This document shows positions 22,494 through 29,564 of a DNA stretch of 33,230 nt, one piece after another. The notes below the pieces were generated by a model. It worked only from the letters and a program-made list of their open reading frames with translations. It did not search any database and had not been told where the DNA came from. Source of the DNA: DATLRC01 sp035478435 (GTDB lineage Bacteria > Patescibacteriota > Saccharimonadia > Saccharimonadales > UBA4665); assembly GCA_035478435.1 (NCBI GenBank), contig DATIJT010000021.1, positions 1 to 33,230 on the forward strand, in the 5' to 3' direction. Each line of letters starts with the position of its first letter. The stretch's first letter is position 1. A program made the position numbers and the translations under genes.

Positions 22494-23639
22494 TCAAGGC
22501 GAGGCGGATCTACGAAGTGATTTGGTCTTTTGGCTGGCAATAAATGGGAAAGATACGGCCAGTAGGGCGAAAATTACAAACGGCAACCAGTAATTACCCA
22601 GATAAATTAATAGTGACGATACGCTGAATACTATCACTCTTCCGACATTGCCGTAAAATTCACCGGCCCGCCAAAAGCCAATGTCAGTTTTGCGCATATC
22701 CATCGGGATGGCAAAGCGGATCGGCTGAGACAGATTGTCTACAATAGCGTAAATACCAATTAGGGTTACTAAGGGAGCCAAGTTCTTCAGCGAAGGCATG
22801 ATCATAATTAATGCGGCCATAAGTATCATTAAGGGGTAGAGTATTTCAACCCGGCGCTTTAATTTATCCGACGCGTAGGCTAGACCAAATGATACCACCA
22901 GGCTTAATAGCGCCAGGTAGCTCATGAGCGCCCCGACCTGATACTCGGTTTTTAGAAATAGCAAGACGTAAACCGGCAAAAAACCATCTTGAAAGTAGTG
23001 CAGGGCATTGTTATAAAAAGCAATCAACCGTAAGCCCTTAAAACTTTGGTTGGCTTCGCGAAAACTCAAATTTAGCCGATAGTCAAAATGTTTACTCTGC
23101 GTGTAGAAAAGAGGTAGCAGAGACAACAAACTAGTAATTATGAAAAGCGCTTTAAAGCTGGCGTTATGAATAACCAGCGCGCCTAACGGCGGCAGTATTA
23201 TGCCAATTAGAGGACCAATGATGAAGTAAATTGATACGTCTCTGGCATGCTCATTGTTGGTTGATTTGAGAAAAAAGATATAGTTGAACGATACCCAGAA
23301 GTAGCCAAGTACTAAACCGTGGAAGACCCCAAACAATAAAAATGAATACCGATTAAAGGCAAGCAGGGAAAGGGCCATGCCGGTATAGGACACGATGCCG
23401 TAGCCTAAATATTTCCGAGTGTTCCAGTTATTGCACAGCACGACAATTGGCAAGGAAACCAGCGGAGCTATGGCCCAAACTAGCATTATTTTGTAGAACT
23501 CCACGCCTTGTGTTCTAAAGAAGTAAGAAGCAAAGCCTAAACCAAAGCTGCTGGACAGGTGCACCAGTACATTAAGCACGGCTCCCTGCTTAATCCTTCG
23601 CAGAAAGTTTCTGGAATTAGTTATGTGTTTTCGAACCAT
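22494..23639 (-). CDS. Major facilitator superfamily transporter
   Basis: This 381-residue integral membrane protein has 10-12 hydrophobic helices. The N-half has a basic loop between helices 2 and 3 (NNWNTRKYLGYG), and a long cytoplasmic loop at about 185-210 (QSKHFDYRLNLSFREANQSF) divides the two halves, as in MFS proteins. The C-half repeats the basic loop (YASDKLKRRVEILYPL). It is somewhat shorter than usual. The substrate is unknown. Its ATG directly follows the stop codon of the HAD gene with no base between, so the two are co-transcribed; a role in moving the substrate or product of that phosphatase is possible. Confidence 0.8.
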   Translation of the reverse strand: MVRKHITNSRNFLRRIKQGAVLNVLVHLSSSFGLGFASYFFRTQGVEFYKIMLVWAIAPLVSLPIVVLCNNWNTRKYLGYGIVSYTGMALSLLAFNRYSFLLFGVFHGLVLGYFWVSFNYIFFLKSTNNEHARDVSIYFIIGPLIGIILPPLGALVIHNASFKALFIITSLLSLLPLFYTQSKHFDYRLNLSFREANQSFKGLRLIAFYNNALHYFQDGFLPVYVLLFLKTEYQVGALMSYLALLSLVVSFGLAYASDKLKRRVEILYPLMILMAALIMIMPSLKNLAPLVTLIGIYAIVDNLSQPIRFAIPMDMRKTDIGFWRAGEFYGNVGRVIVFSVSSLLIYLGNYWLPFVIFALLAVSFPFIASQKTKSLRRSASP

Positions 23640-24272
23640 TTACTTAAGATCTCTATTCTCGGCAACAATTTTATTGGTAAGTGCTAGGAGTGAATCGCCA
23701 CTTTCCATAGAGTAAGTCGCGGCATGGAAGCCCAGCTTCTGGGCATATTCAACGTTATGCGGACGGTCATCAATCACAAAAGTGCTAGATGGGTCTAGCC
23801 TGGCGGCAGCTACTTCAAAAAGCCCGTTTGATTTCAAATGGCCTCTTTTGTGCGACAGGAAAACTAGGTCTGGCTCGGCGTATTTGTCCAACAATAGCGG
23901 CTCTGCCTGCTGGTCGTAGAAAAAAGGCGAGCTGTTAGAAATGATACCAATTTTGATGCCGTGTTCCCGAAGTAGCTTAAAGGCTGCGATAGCCTCGGGG
24001 TTTGTTGTTGTAATCTGTTGTTTTACGGTTGCTATAGCTTTGGGACTCAGTTCAATCCCCAATGTCTCGCTTATCTCGTCCCAGAAATCAGACTCATCCG
24101 CCTCACTTTGAACAGCATACTTCCTAAATATGTGCGTGACCTTCTGGATAACTTCTTTCTTAGGCAAGCCGAGACTTAAAGCTAAGCCGTATAATTCGTG
24201 TGTCAGATATGTCTCGTGGCCGTCATGGCTGAGCACATTTCCAAGATCAAACAGTACGGTTTTTATCTTCAT
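23640..24272 (-). CDS. HAD-superfamily (subfamily IA) hydrolase
   Basis: This 210-residue protein carries the HAD core: motif I LFDLGNVLSHDG at residues 8-19 (a nucleophile Asp is present, with Asn where the second Asp often lies), motif II IGIISNSSPFF at about 111-121, a Lys in LSHKRGHLKSNG, and motif IV FVIDDRPHNVEYA. The helical cap lies between motifs I and II. Motif I resembles the epoxide-hydrolase-N/haloacid-type subgroup with FDLGNVL. It is a cytoplasmic phosphatase-like enzyme with unknown substrate, the first gene of an operon with the MFS transporter. Confidence 0.88.
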   Translation of the reverse strand: MKIKTVLFDLGNVLSHDGHETYLTHELYGLALSLGLPKKEVIQKVTHIFRKYAVQSEADESDFWDEISETLGIELSPKAIATVKQQITTTNPEAIAAFKLLREHGIKIGIISNSSPFFYDQQAEPLLLDKYAEPDLVFLSHKRGHLKSNGLFEVAAARLDPSSTFVIDDRPHNVEYAQKLGFHAATYSMESGDSLLALTNKIVAENRDLK

Positions 24273-24284
24273 GACTTAATAATA
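24273..24284 (-). promoter_or_regulatory. -10 box TATTAT, 6 bases before ATG
   Basis: TATTAT on the minus strand (24284 to 24279), six bases, then the ATG at 24272. It drives the HAD-MFS operon. Confidence 0.6.
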
Positions 24285-24290
24285 CCAAAC

Positions 24291-24310
24291 AAAAACTCCC
24301 GAAGGAGCCC
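24291..24310 (-). terminator. Short UUCG-loop terminator, minus strand
   Basis: On the minus strand GCTCC-TTCG-GGAGT is followed by TTTTG. The stem is only five pairs, but the loop is the stable UUCG type. It lies 37 bases past the stop of the small membrane protein at 24347. Confidence 0.55.
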
Positions 24311-24315
24311 TTAGA

Positions 24316-24327
24316 TTGGAGGGCCAG
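24316..24327. repeat. 12-bp copy of the tRNA-Lys 3' end
   Basis: TTGGAGGGCCAG here is identical and in the same orientation to 26351-26362, which is the 3' end of tRNA-Lys with its CCA. Such a copy on the distal side of the tRNA's 3' end is the layout left by site-specific integration. The match is short and no integrase is seen. Confidence 0.35.
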
Positions 24328-24346
24328 CAGTCTGTGAGCTTGGCTT

Positions 24347-24652
24347 CTAAAAGTAGAAATTAGTTCTTAGGCCGGACAGCCAAAACAATGAAGCCGTGGC
24401 GAATATGGTGAGCGCAATAATGGCTAGTATGGAGAGCTTGCCTTTAGCTCTATGCCAAGAATAGGCAATTAAAATCAGGCCGATTATTAAAGACGGTACG
24501 GCCGGTTTCTCCACAATGTGGGCCGAACCATCATGTACCCAATAAGCTGTATGATGAGCGACGGTCAGTACGGATTGCATGTAGACCCATGCCAAGAAAA
24601 ATACTATCAAGTCTACGATCTGGTTGCTGGGCATCGGTGATTTCTTTGCCAT
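24347..24652 (-). CDS. Small membrane protein of unknown function
   Basis: This 101-residue protein has about three hydrophobic helices: residues about 12-32 (VDLIVFFLAWVYMQSVLTVA), about 50-66 (AVPSLIIGLILIAYSW) and about 72-92 (LSILAIIALTIFATASLFWL). His residues cluster in VAHHTAYWVHDGSAHIVE between the first two. I know no family. The start is supported by a TACAAT box six bases before the ATG. It lies inside the stretch bounded by the tRNA-Lys end repeat. Confidence 0.65.
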   Translation of the reverse strand: MAKKSPMPSNQIVDLIVFFLAWVYMQSVLTVAHHTAYWVHDGSAHIVEKPAVPSLIIGLILIAYSWHRAKGKLSILAIIALTIFATASLFWLSGLRTNFYF

Positions 24653-24664
24653 AAGCCAATTGTA
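24653..24664 (-). promoter_or_regulatory. -10 box TACAAT, 6 bases before ATG
   Basis: TACAAT on the minus strand (24664 to 24659), six bases, then the ATG at 24652. Confidence 0.6.
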
Positions 24665-24741
24665 GTTAAAAAATAAGCTATGTCAAAGTGCTTATGGTTG
24701 GAAGGCCATTGTAGACGTTATCGCGACCGCAGTCGTATCAG

Positions 24742-25005
24742 CTAATAGTGAAATCTACAGCTCTCAACCAGGATTTCATTTTCGGTGACTGAATATACAA
24801 ACCTATTTTTATCGTCAATTCGTCTAGACCACGAACCCGCGTAATTTCCTTTTAAAGCCTCTGGCTTACCAATACCGGCGAATGGTTCCCGTTGCGTATC
24901 TTTGATAAGCCTATTTATTTTGTTGAGCGTCTTCTTATCTTGCGTAGACCAATATAAATAATCATCCCATCCACCAGGTGTAAAAACTAAGTTTCGTTGA
25001 GCCAT
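24742..25005 (-). CDS. yoeB: YoeB/Txe-type mRNA-cleaving toxin
   Basis: This 87-residue RelE-superfamily toxin should cut mRNA on the ribosome when free of its antitoxin. The family pattern is clear: GWDDYLYWSTQDKKTLNKIN near the N-terminus, KPEALKGNYAGSWSRRID in the middle, and RFVYSVTENEILVESCRFHY at the end. The residues matching the YoeB catalytic set are Glu49, Arg68, His86 and the C-terminal Tyr87, all present, so it looks active. The gene starts 2 bases after the antitoxin stop codon and shares its promoter. Confidence 0.93.
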   Translation of the reverse strand: MAQRNLVFTPGGWDDYLYWSTQDKKTLNKINRLIKDTQREPFAGIGKPEALKGNYAGSWSRRIDDKNRFVYSVTENEILVESCRFHY

Positions 25006-25007
25006 AC

Positions 25008-25262
25008 TTACGTTTCAATAAGCTCGTGTTTTTCTACTTTTCCCGCGCGAGCATCAGCTATAGATTTCTCCAAATGTTTTCTATTAGCTGGAGAGCTGTT
25101 TAAATAGTCAGTTTCTGCCTTAGAGTTATATTCGTCCAATGTCATAACCACAATCGTCTGGCCGTCGTTACGCGTTATAAGCAGCACGTCTTTGTCATCA
25201 ATAACTTGGTCAAAATATGCTTTCGCGTCTTTGCGAAATTTTGAAATAGAGGTAACGTTCAT
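25008..25262 (-). CDS. yefM: YefM/Phd-type antitoxin
   Basis: This 84-residue protein should bind and neutralise the YoeB toxin encoded next and repress the operon. The N-terminal DNA-binding half (MNVTSISKFRKDAKAYFDQV, then LLITRNDGQTIVVMTLDEYN) is typical of Phd/YefM antitoxins. The C-terminal half (YLNSSPANRKHLEKSIADAR and on) matches the toxin-wrapping region. The length is normal. A perfect inverted repeat covers the start codon region and could be the operator. It is first in the operon, the usual order for this family. Confidence 0.93.
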   Translation of the reverse strand: MNVTSISKFRKDAKAYFDQVIDDKDVLLITRNDGQTIVVMTLDEYNSKAETDYLNSSPANRKHLEKSIADARAGKVEKHELIET

Positions 25263-25278
25263 AGTACGTTACATTGTA
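25252..25278 (-). promoter_or_regulatory. Promoter and probable operator of the toxin-antitoxin operon
   Basis: GTAACGT (25252-25258) and ACGTTAC (25266-25272) are perfect 7-base inverted arms separated by seven bases. They cover the antitoxin ATG (25262-25260). TACAAT on the minus strand (25278 to 25273) touches the repeat and ends 10 bases before the ATG. A repressor on this site would block the start of transcription, as expected for YefM autoregulation. Confidence 0.6.
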
Positions 25279-25419
25279 TCTCTAAGCGTATGACTTGTCA
25301 ATGTGTATTTAATCAAGACTAAGTTTTGGCTAATTCTATAAGTGTAAATGGTGTTGGAGGGCTATCGTCATTGCTATTTCAACTAAGTTCAGAGCCGCCT
25401 AAACAAGTCAACCTCTCAT

Positions 25420-26301
25420 TTACTGTGATGCTTGTTGGTTTGTGTCAAGCCTTACTTGACCACTATTATTTAGGCAAATTTGGCCTTGCATGGCACTTCG
25501 AATATCTTGGTTGGCCATAAACGAGCCACATGTAAATCCAAACTCGTCACTGGCCTCAGTAACATACTTCCATGGTTCACCTTGCTTGTTATAAAACAGT
25601 GCTATGAGCTTATTTGTATCATCTTTTTGGGCGACTATCATTTCGGCAATATCGTAACCAGCAGTTTTGCTTGCGCCAATAACACCGCTAGGATGTTGGC
25701 TTTTAATTGTCGCCGGACCAAAATAAGTATCAGCAACAACATGACTCGGATCGGACTTGGTAAATACACTAACAAATGGGTTCAGTGGTTTAGCGGCGGC
25801 TTGTATTGCTGGTGCTTGGTAACAAGTTAGGGTTAACACGACTTGTTGGCCATCATATATAGATGTGCATCTTTCTTCCTGCGGCAAACGGCTGTTAATA
25901 AATAGCTCAGTTGTTGGGCCAACATATAATTTGCTATACCCATTACTTGTAAATGTTTTTTCGATAGATGATTCGATATCGTATGGTGATTTTGCTGCAT
26001 ATGCTGTGACTTTATCTTTAAGCGTGAAGTATGTCGAAGGCAGACTTTGAGAGCTAATACTAAAATCATAACCTGGCACAGGCACAGGCATGCCCGAACC
26101 CATTTGGGCTGGCCAGGCCGTATCGCTCACAGCTATATTTTCATATGTTGCTGTAGCTTGTTTGGCTATTATCTGCATTAAATCTTGTTTTGCTGAACGA
26201 CGAGAGTACAGTTCAACCCCAATTCCGATAATCGCTAACAAAGCTAAAACTAAGATAAGTACGAGGAGTAAATGACCTGACTGAGATTTTCTTTTTGTCA
26301 T
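25420..26301 (-). CDS. Membrane-anchored extracellular protein of unknown function
   Basis: This 293-residue protein starts with a basic segment and one long hydrophobic helix (residues about 9-32, SGHLLLVLILVLALLAIIGI) followed by VELYSRR. The arrangement recalls type IV pilin-like proteins, although the usual GFTLIE processing site is not present. The rest is polar and probably outside, with three or four Cys (ERCTSIYD, LTCYQAP, FGFTCGSF, GQICLNN) that may form disulfides. I know no family. The ATG at 26301 is fixed by a consensus TATAAT exactly six bases before it. About 157 bases between its stop and the antitoxin start hold nothing I can name. Confidence 0.72.
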   Translation of the reverse strand: MTKRKSQSGHLLLVLILVLALLAIIGIGVELYSRRSAKQDLMQIIAKQATATYENIAVSDTAWPAQMGSGMPVPVPGYDFSISSQSLPSTYFTLKDKVTAYAAKSPYDIESSIEKTFTSNGYSKLYVGPTTELFINSRLPQEERCTSIYDGQQVVLTLTCYQAPAIQAAAKPLNPFVSVFTKSDPSHVVADTYFGPATIKSQHPSGVIGASKTAGYDIAEMIVAQKDDTNKLIALFYNKQGEPWKYVTEASDEFGFTCGSFMANQDIRSAMQGQICLNNSGQVRLDTNQQASQ

Positions 26302-26313
26302 GCTTGGATTATA
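26302..26313 (-). promoter_or_regulatory. -10 box TATAAT, 6 bases before ATG
   Basis: TATAAT on the minus strand (26313 to 26308), six bases, then the ATG at 26301. It directly follows the tRNA-Lys terminator. Confidence 0.7.
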
Positions 26314-26337
26314 ACAAAAGACCTCCATAAGGAGGTC
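26314..26337 (-). terminator. Intrinsic terminator after tRNA-Lys
   Basis: GACCTCC (26320-26326) and GGAGGTC (26331-26337) form a perfect 7-bp stem with a four-base loop; on the minus strand TTTTG follows. It lies 15 bases past the tRNA-Lys CCA end. Confidence 0.8.
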
Positions 26338-26351
26338 ACAGTGCTTATGCT

Positions 26352-26428
26352 TGGAGGGCCAGGAGGGACTCGAACCCTCGACATTCTGCTTAAGAGGCAG
26401 ACGCTCTAACCAGCTGAGCTACTGGCCC
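26352..26428 (-). tRNA. tRNA-Lys (anticodon CTT)
   Basis: The minus strand folds as acceptor GGGCCAG/CTGGCCC, D arm GCTC/GAGC, anticodon stem TCTGC/GCAGA with loop CTCTTAA (anticodon CTT), T arm GAGGG/CCCTC with TTCGAGT, and an encoded CCA. Base 73 before CCA is T, where most tRNA-Lys have A or G. Confidence 0.95.
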
Positions 26429-26572
26429 TCGTCGGGAGTGACTGTAACTTGTGAAACTTTAGCAAATTACCTCTGTTTGTGCAAGATTGGCGTTTATAAA
26501 CTAACTAAAAATAGGTTGTCAGGTAATTACAGGACCTCAGTCTGGGCCATCTCTGTTATAATTGTAGGCATT

Positions 26573-26878
26573 ATGATTGAGGTAATACCTCCCTTAGTTG
26601 CCGCCAAACCAAAATCTACTAAAAAAATAGATATGATGGCTTATTTTGTGGGCGTAGTTGGCAATGTCGCGGTGCTGCCCCAGATCTTAAAAGCCTGGGG
26701 TGGCCCGGCACCGGGGTTGGCTGTGCTTACTTGGTTACTTTTTGTGGGCATAGGCATCATTTGGTTGGTTTATGCCATCTTGCATAAACAAAAACCCTTG
26801 ATAGTGGCGCAAATAGTCAGCATATCTTGCAATCTGGCAGTTGTGGGCGGCTGGGTGTTCAATACTTGGCTAAGGTGA
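26573..26878 (+). CDS. Second SemiSWEET/PQ-loop family protein
   Basis: This 101-residue protein has three hydrophobic helices and the PQ-loop motif NVAVLPQILKAWGGPAPG in the first, as in SemiSWEET transporters. A hydrophilic stretch (PKSTKKIDM) precedes the first helix. The open frame runs upstream across the tRNA-Lys gene, so I begin at the ATG at 26573; TATAAT at 26557-26562 ends 10 bases before it. An in-frame ATT one codon upstream is closer to the usual spacing. The substrate is unknown. It resembles the protein at 8646-8891 only in the motif and helix layout. Confidence 0.8.
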   Translation: MIEVIPPLVAAKPKSTKKIDMMAYFVGVVGNVAVLPQILKAWGGPAPGLAVLTWLLFVGIGIIWLVYAILHKQKPLIVAQIVSISCNLAVVGGWVFNTWLR

Positions 26879-26952
26879 TTTAATAGAATAGCCTAGCATG
26901 TAATTTCTTAGTCAATAAGGCAAGGCTGGCTAAGAGGTCGCTAGTAACAATT

Positions 26953-26965
26953 TAACATTAAGATT
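26953..26965 (+). promoter_or_regulatory. -10 box TAACAT, 7 bases before ATG
   Basis: TAACAT at 26953-26958 is followed by seven bases and the ATG of the cupredoxin-like gene. Confidence 0.45.
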
Positions 26966-27406
26966 ATGGAAGCTAAAAAAGCGGAAAATAGGTGGTTGCA
27001 CTACGGCATCTGGGTGATCATCTACGCTGTGGTCTTGGCTGGGTTTGGTAGCCACACCATATTGCACATTTACCATGCCAGTAGCCATCAATCGCATTCT
27101 AGCCAGTCGAGTCTAGCGAGTGACTGTACTTTGGGCCATACAATAATAGTTAATATTCAGCGCGGTCGCTTTGAGCCAGCAATCGTTCAAGCTAAGCGTT
27201 GTGACAAGCTAGAAATAGTTAACCAAGACAACCAAGTCCACGAGCCGGCTTTTGGTGAGCACGAACACCATTTGCACTACCTTGGCTTTCAGGAGCGCGT
27301 GCTGCGACCACAGGAGCGGAACTCATTTTTACTACTTGAACGAGGTCAGTTTGATCTTCACGACCACATAAATGAGGCAATTAGGGGCAGGCTTGTAGTT
27401 TACTGA
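26966..27406 (+). CDS. Membrane-anchored cupredoxin-like protein
   Basis: This 146-residue protein has one helix at about residues 13-34 and a Ser/His-rich stretch (YHASSHQSHSSQSS). A cupredoxin-type beta-sandwich domain follows: GHTIIVNIQRGRFEPAIVQA, LEIVNQDNQVHEPAFGEH, and a final FLLLERGQFDLHDHINEAIRG. In copper-binding cupredoxins the last loop usually carries Cys, His and Met. Here the loop reads HDHIN with no Cys, while other His residues cluster near HEPAFGEHEHHLHY. So it may bind another metal, use a different copper site or bind none. It is probably on the outer face of the membrane. TAACAT lies seven bases before the ATG. Confidence 0.72.
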   Translation: MEAKKAENRWLHYGIWVIIYAVVLAGFGSHTILHIYHASSHQSHSSQSSLASDCTLGHTIIVNIQRGRFEPAIVQAKRCDKLEIVNQDNQVHEPAFGEHEHHLHYLGFQERVLRPQERNSFLLLERGQFDLHDHINEAIRGRLVVY

Positions 27407-27439
27407 CTAAAAAATTTATCCTTAGTCACGGTTTGTTGC

Positions 27440-27452
27440 TAAAATAAAACAG
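27440..27452 (+). promoter_or_regulatory. -10 box TAAAAT, 7 bases before folD ATG
   Basis: TAAAAT at 27440-27445 is followed by seven bases and the folD ATG. It would drive folD, the phosphoribosyltransferase and murI as one unit. Confidence 0.5.
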
Positions 27453-28268
27453 ATGAAACTCCTCAATGGCAAGGAACTAGCTGGCTATATCAAGGAACGG
27501 CAGGCCGGGGAAGTGCGCTCTCTGCGCCAAGCCCACCAAGTGTTTCCTAAATTAGCCATTGTCGTCACCGTCGATAACCCAGTTATAGATACTTATGTGC
27601 GGCTTAAAAAGCAGTATGGTGCCGACATTTTAATAGATGTCGACATCCACCAGGTTAAACAATCAGAAGTAGCTAAGTTACTTAACAAGTTAAATAATGA
27701 CAGTTCAGTGCACGGTATCATCGTCCAGCTACCGCTGGAAGACCCAGCTCAGACAGAAGAACTTGTAAGTTTGGTTGATCCTGCAAAAGATGTTGACGGC
27801 CTCGGCAAAGATTCTAAATTTGAACCGGCTACGCCAATGGCCATACTCTGGCTTTTGAGTGGCTACAACGTCGATCTGCAAGGCAAAAAAGTCCTGCTGG
27901 TCGGCCGTGGCAAGTTGGTGGGAGCACCATTGGAGCGGATGCTAAAAGCTTCCGGCATAAATGTTGAAGTTGCCGACCGCAAAATTAAAGACTTATCCGT
28001 TCACACTAAAGCCGCGGACGTGATTATCACGGCTACCGGCAGTCCGGGCATTTTGCATGCCGATATGGTCAAGTCCGGTGCTGTCGTGGTGGATGCCGGC
28101 ACAGCCAGTGAATCGGGGAAGATTAGGGGAGATGTCGCCGATGATATGTACGAGCGCGATGACCTGACTATAACTCCTCTTAAAGGCGGTGTCGGCCCAT
28201 TAACCGTCTGCGCTTTGTTTGAAAACGTTATAAGGACCGCGAGGAAAAAGGTTGAAACAGTTTCTTGA
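27453..28268 (+). CDS. folD: Methylenetetrahydrofolate dehydrogenase / cyclohydrolase
   Basis: This 271-residue bifunctional enzyme interconverts methylene-, methenyl- and formyl-tetrahydrofolate with NADP, in the cytoplasm. The catalytic YxxxK is Tyr48-Lys52 (YVRLK). Also present are GIIVQLPLE (88-96), KDVDGLG (112-118), the Rossmann motif LLVGRGKLVGAPLERML (148-164) and the C-terminal KGGVGPLT. It is slightly shorter than the usual 280-290 residues but has all main motifs. It is first in a compact cluster: the next gene begins 17 bases before its stop. With folC and folA it completes the visible one-carbon set, and formyl-tetrahydrofolate links to the deformylase cycle. Confidence 0.95.
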   Translation: MKLLNGKELAGYIKERQAGEVRSLRQAHQVFPKLAIVVTVDNPVIDTYVRLKKQYGADILIDVDIHQVKQSEVAKLLNKLNNDSSVHGIIVQLPLEDPAQTEELVSLVDPAKDVDGLGKDSKFEPATPMAILWLLSGYNVDLQGKKVLLVGRGKLVGAPLERMLKASGINVEVADRKIKDLSVHTKAADVIITATGSPGILHADMVKSGAVVVDAGTASESGKIRGDVADDMYERDDLTITPLKGGVGPLTVCALFENVIRTARKKVETVS

Positions 28269-28917
28269 ACGTTCAGCAGTAGAGCATGCCCGTGACTCAA
28301 TACTGGCAGCGGGGCTATGGGAAGTTGCCGCCGATTTTAAGCCCTATGTAGTTTTTGCCAGCGGCAAACAAGCCAACAACAAATTGGACCTAGAAGCTGC
28401 AATAGATGAGGGTCAACCCGATGATCTCCAGGCGGCGGTCCTAGACCCAATGAAAACATTGGTTGAGCGGTATGATCCGGATGCTTTATGGGGAGTACCG
28501 AGTGGCGGACAGTCGTATGCCTCAAAGATTGGCGCCCATCTTAGCATACCGGTCGTAAGGCTAAAAAAGAAGGAAAATTCGCCAGGGGTTAAAACCTATG
28601 AGCTGGAAGATCCAGAAGAAGATGGAAAGCGGCTAAGGGCGGCTAAAAGATTGGTCGGGGTAGAGGATGCGGGGAGTGAACGGACTTCTTTGTATGGTGC
28701 TTTGTATCTGAGCCATCCGCAGCTCGTTGAATTAACTATCAAAACTGTCGGAGTTGCACTAGTCTGGCAGCGAGGCCTGGTAATTGAAGCACGACATTTA
28801 GGAGTACCTGTTACTTCCGTTATACAAGAACACATACCCAATTTGATTAGACGAAAACATCCATTCTTTAAAAAATACGGTTCGCTAGCTGTCATGAGAG
28901 AGCAGGCAGAGGTATGA
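28252..28917 (+). CDS. Divergent phosphoribosyltransferase, OPRT-like
   Basis: This 221-residue protein looks like a type I phosphoribosyltransferase related to orotate phosphoribosyltransferase: ASGKQANNKLDLEAAID near the N-terminus, WGVPSGGQSYASKIG in the middle, RLVGVEDAGSERTSLYGAL at the PRPP site, and a conserved C-terminus. In the PRPP motif the two acidic residues are kept, but the usual Thr-Thr-Gly-Gly is replaced by SERTS, so the substrate or activity may differ. The start is TTG at 28252 with GAGG at a suitable distance. The next in-frame ATG would remove 68 residues including the N-terminal motif. It overlaps folD by 17 bases and murI by 4. Confidence 0.75.
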   Translation: MKQFLERSAVEHARDSILAAGLWEVAADFKPYVVFASGKQANNKLDLEAAIDEGQPDDLQAAVLDPMKTLVERYDPDALWGVPSGGQSYASKIGAHLSIPVVRLKKKENSPGVKTYELEDPEEDGKRLRAAKRLVGVEDAGSERTSLYGALYLSHPQLVELTIKTVGVALVWQRGLVIEARHLGVPVTSVIQEHIPNLIRRKHPFFKKYGSLAVMREQAEV

Positions 28918-29564
28918 AAAAGATAGGCGTCTTTGACTCCGGTGTTGGCGGTCGCTCGGTGGCAAATGCCATCCAAAAAGCTCTGCCAGACTATGAAGTT
29001 ATATTTGTAGATGACTCCAAACACCTGCCTTACGGTAGCAAAGCGCCGGAAGAAATTTTCGGCTACGTCAAACCAATCTTGGATGGCCTGGTGAAAGACG
29101 GCTGCGAAATAATAATCATTGCCTGCAACACAGTCACGACAACTCTGATTGACCGGCTACGCTCGGAGTTCAAAATCCCACTCGTTGGCATTGAACCAAT
29201 GGTCAAGCCCGCCGCCGAACTGACCAAAACCGGCGTAATTGCCGTTTGTGCCACGCCGACAACTCTGGCCAGCCAGCGCTACGCCTGGCTAAAAGACAAC
29301 TATGCTAAACATGTTAAGGTTTTAGAGCCGGACTGCAGCGACTGGACCTATATGATTCAGAACAACCAAGTCGACCACCAGAAGATTGCCGGTCGAATCA
29401 ACGAAGTCCTGGACGCTAAAGCCGATGTGATTGTATTGGGCTGCACCCATTACCACTGGATTGAGGATGAAATCAAAGAGATTGCCGGTGATCGGGCGGC
29501 TGTATTACAGCCTGAAAAGCCCGTAATTGAGCAGCTTAAGAGAGCGCTAACACAGCTTTCTTAA
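28914..29564 (+). CDS. murI: Glutamate racemase
   Basis: This 216-residue enzyme converts L-glutamate to D-glutamate for peptidoglycan. Landmarks are GVFDSGVGG with Asp8 (residues 5-13), the substrate loop PYGSK (39-43), the first catalytic Cys71 in ACNT, and the second Cys177 in LGCTHY with a following His. It is shorter than the common 260-280 residues, but both catalytic Cys are present. The start overlaps the preceding stop (ATGA). The last 29 bases overlap the 3' end of murD on the other strand, so the two wall genes converge. MurD uses the D-glutamate made here. Confidence 0.93.
   Translation: MKKIGVFDSGVGGRSVANAIQKALPDYEVIFVDDSKHLPYGSKAPEEIFGYVKPILDGLVKDGCEIIIIACNTVTTTLIDRLRSEFKIPLVGIEPMVKPAAELTKTGVIAVCATPTTLASQRYAWLKDNYAKHVKVLEPDCSDWTYMIQNNQVDHQKIAGRINEVLDAKADVIVLGCTHYHWIEDEIKEIAGDRAAVLQPEKPVIEQLKRALTQLS

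Noticed and set aside
25420..26301. Type IV prepilin
   Set aside because: The hydrophobic helix is pilin-like, but the GFTLIE-type processing site with Glu at position 5 is absent, so I only call it membrane-anchored.
26351..26572. Upstream extension of the PQ-loop gene
   Set aside because: It reads across the tRNA-Lys gene; the hydrophobic family pattern begins after the ATG at 26573.
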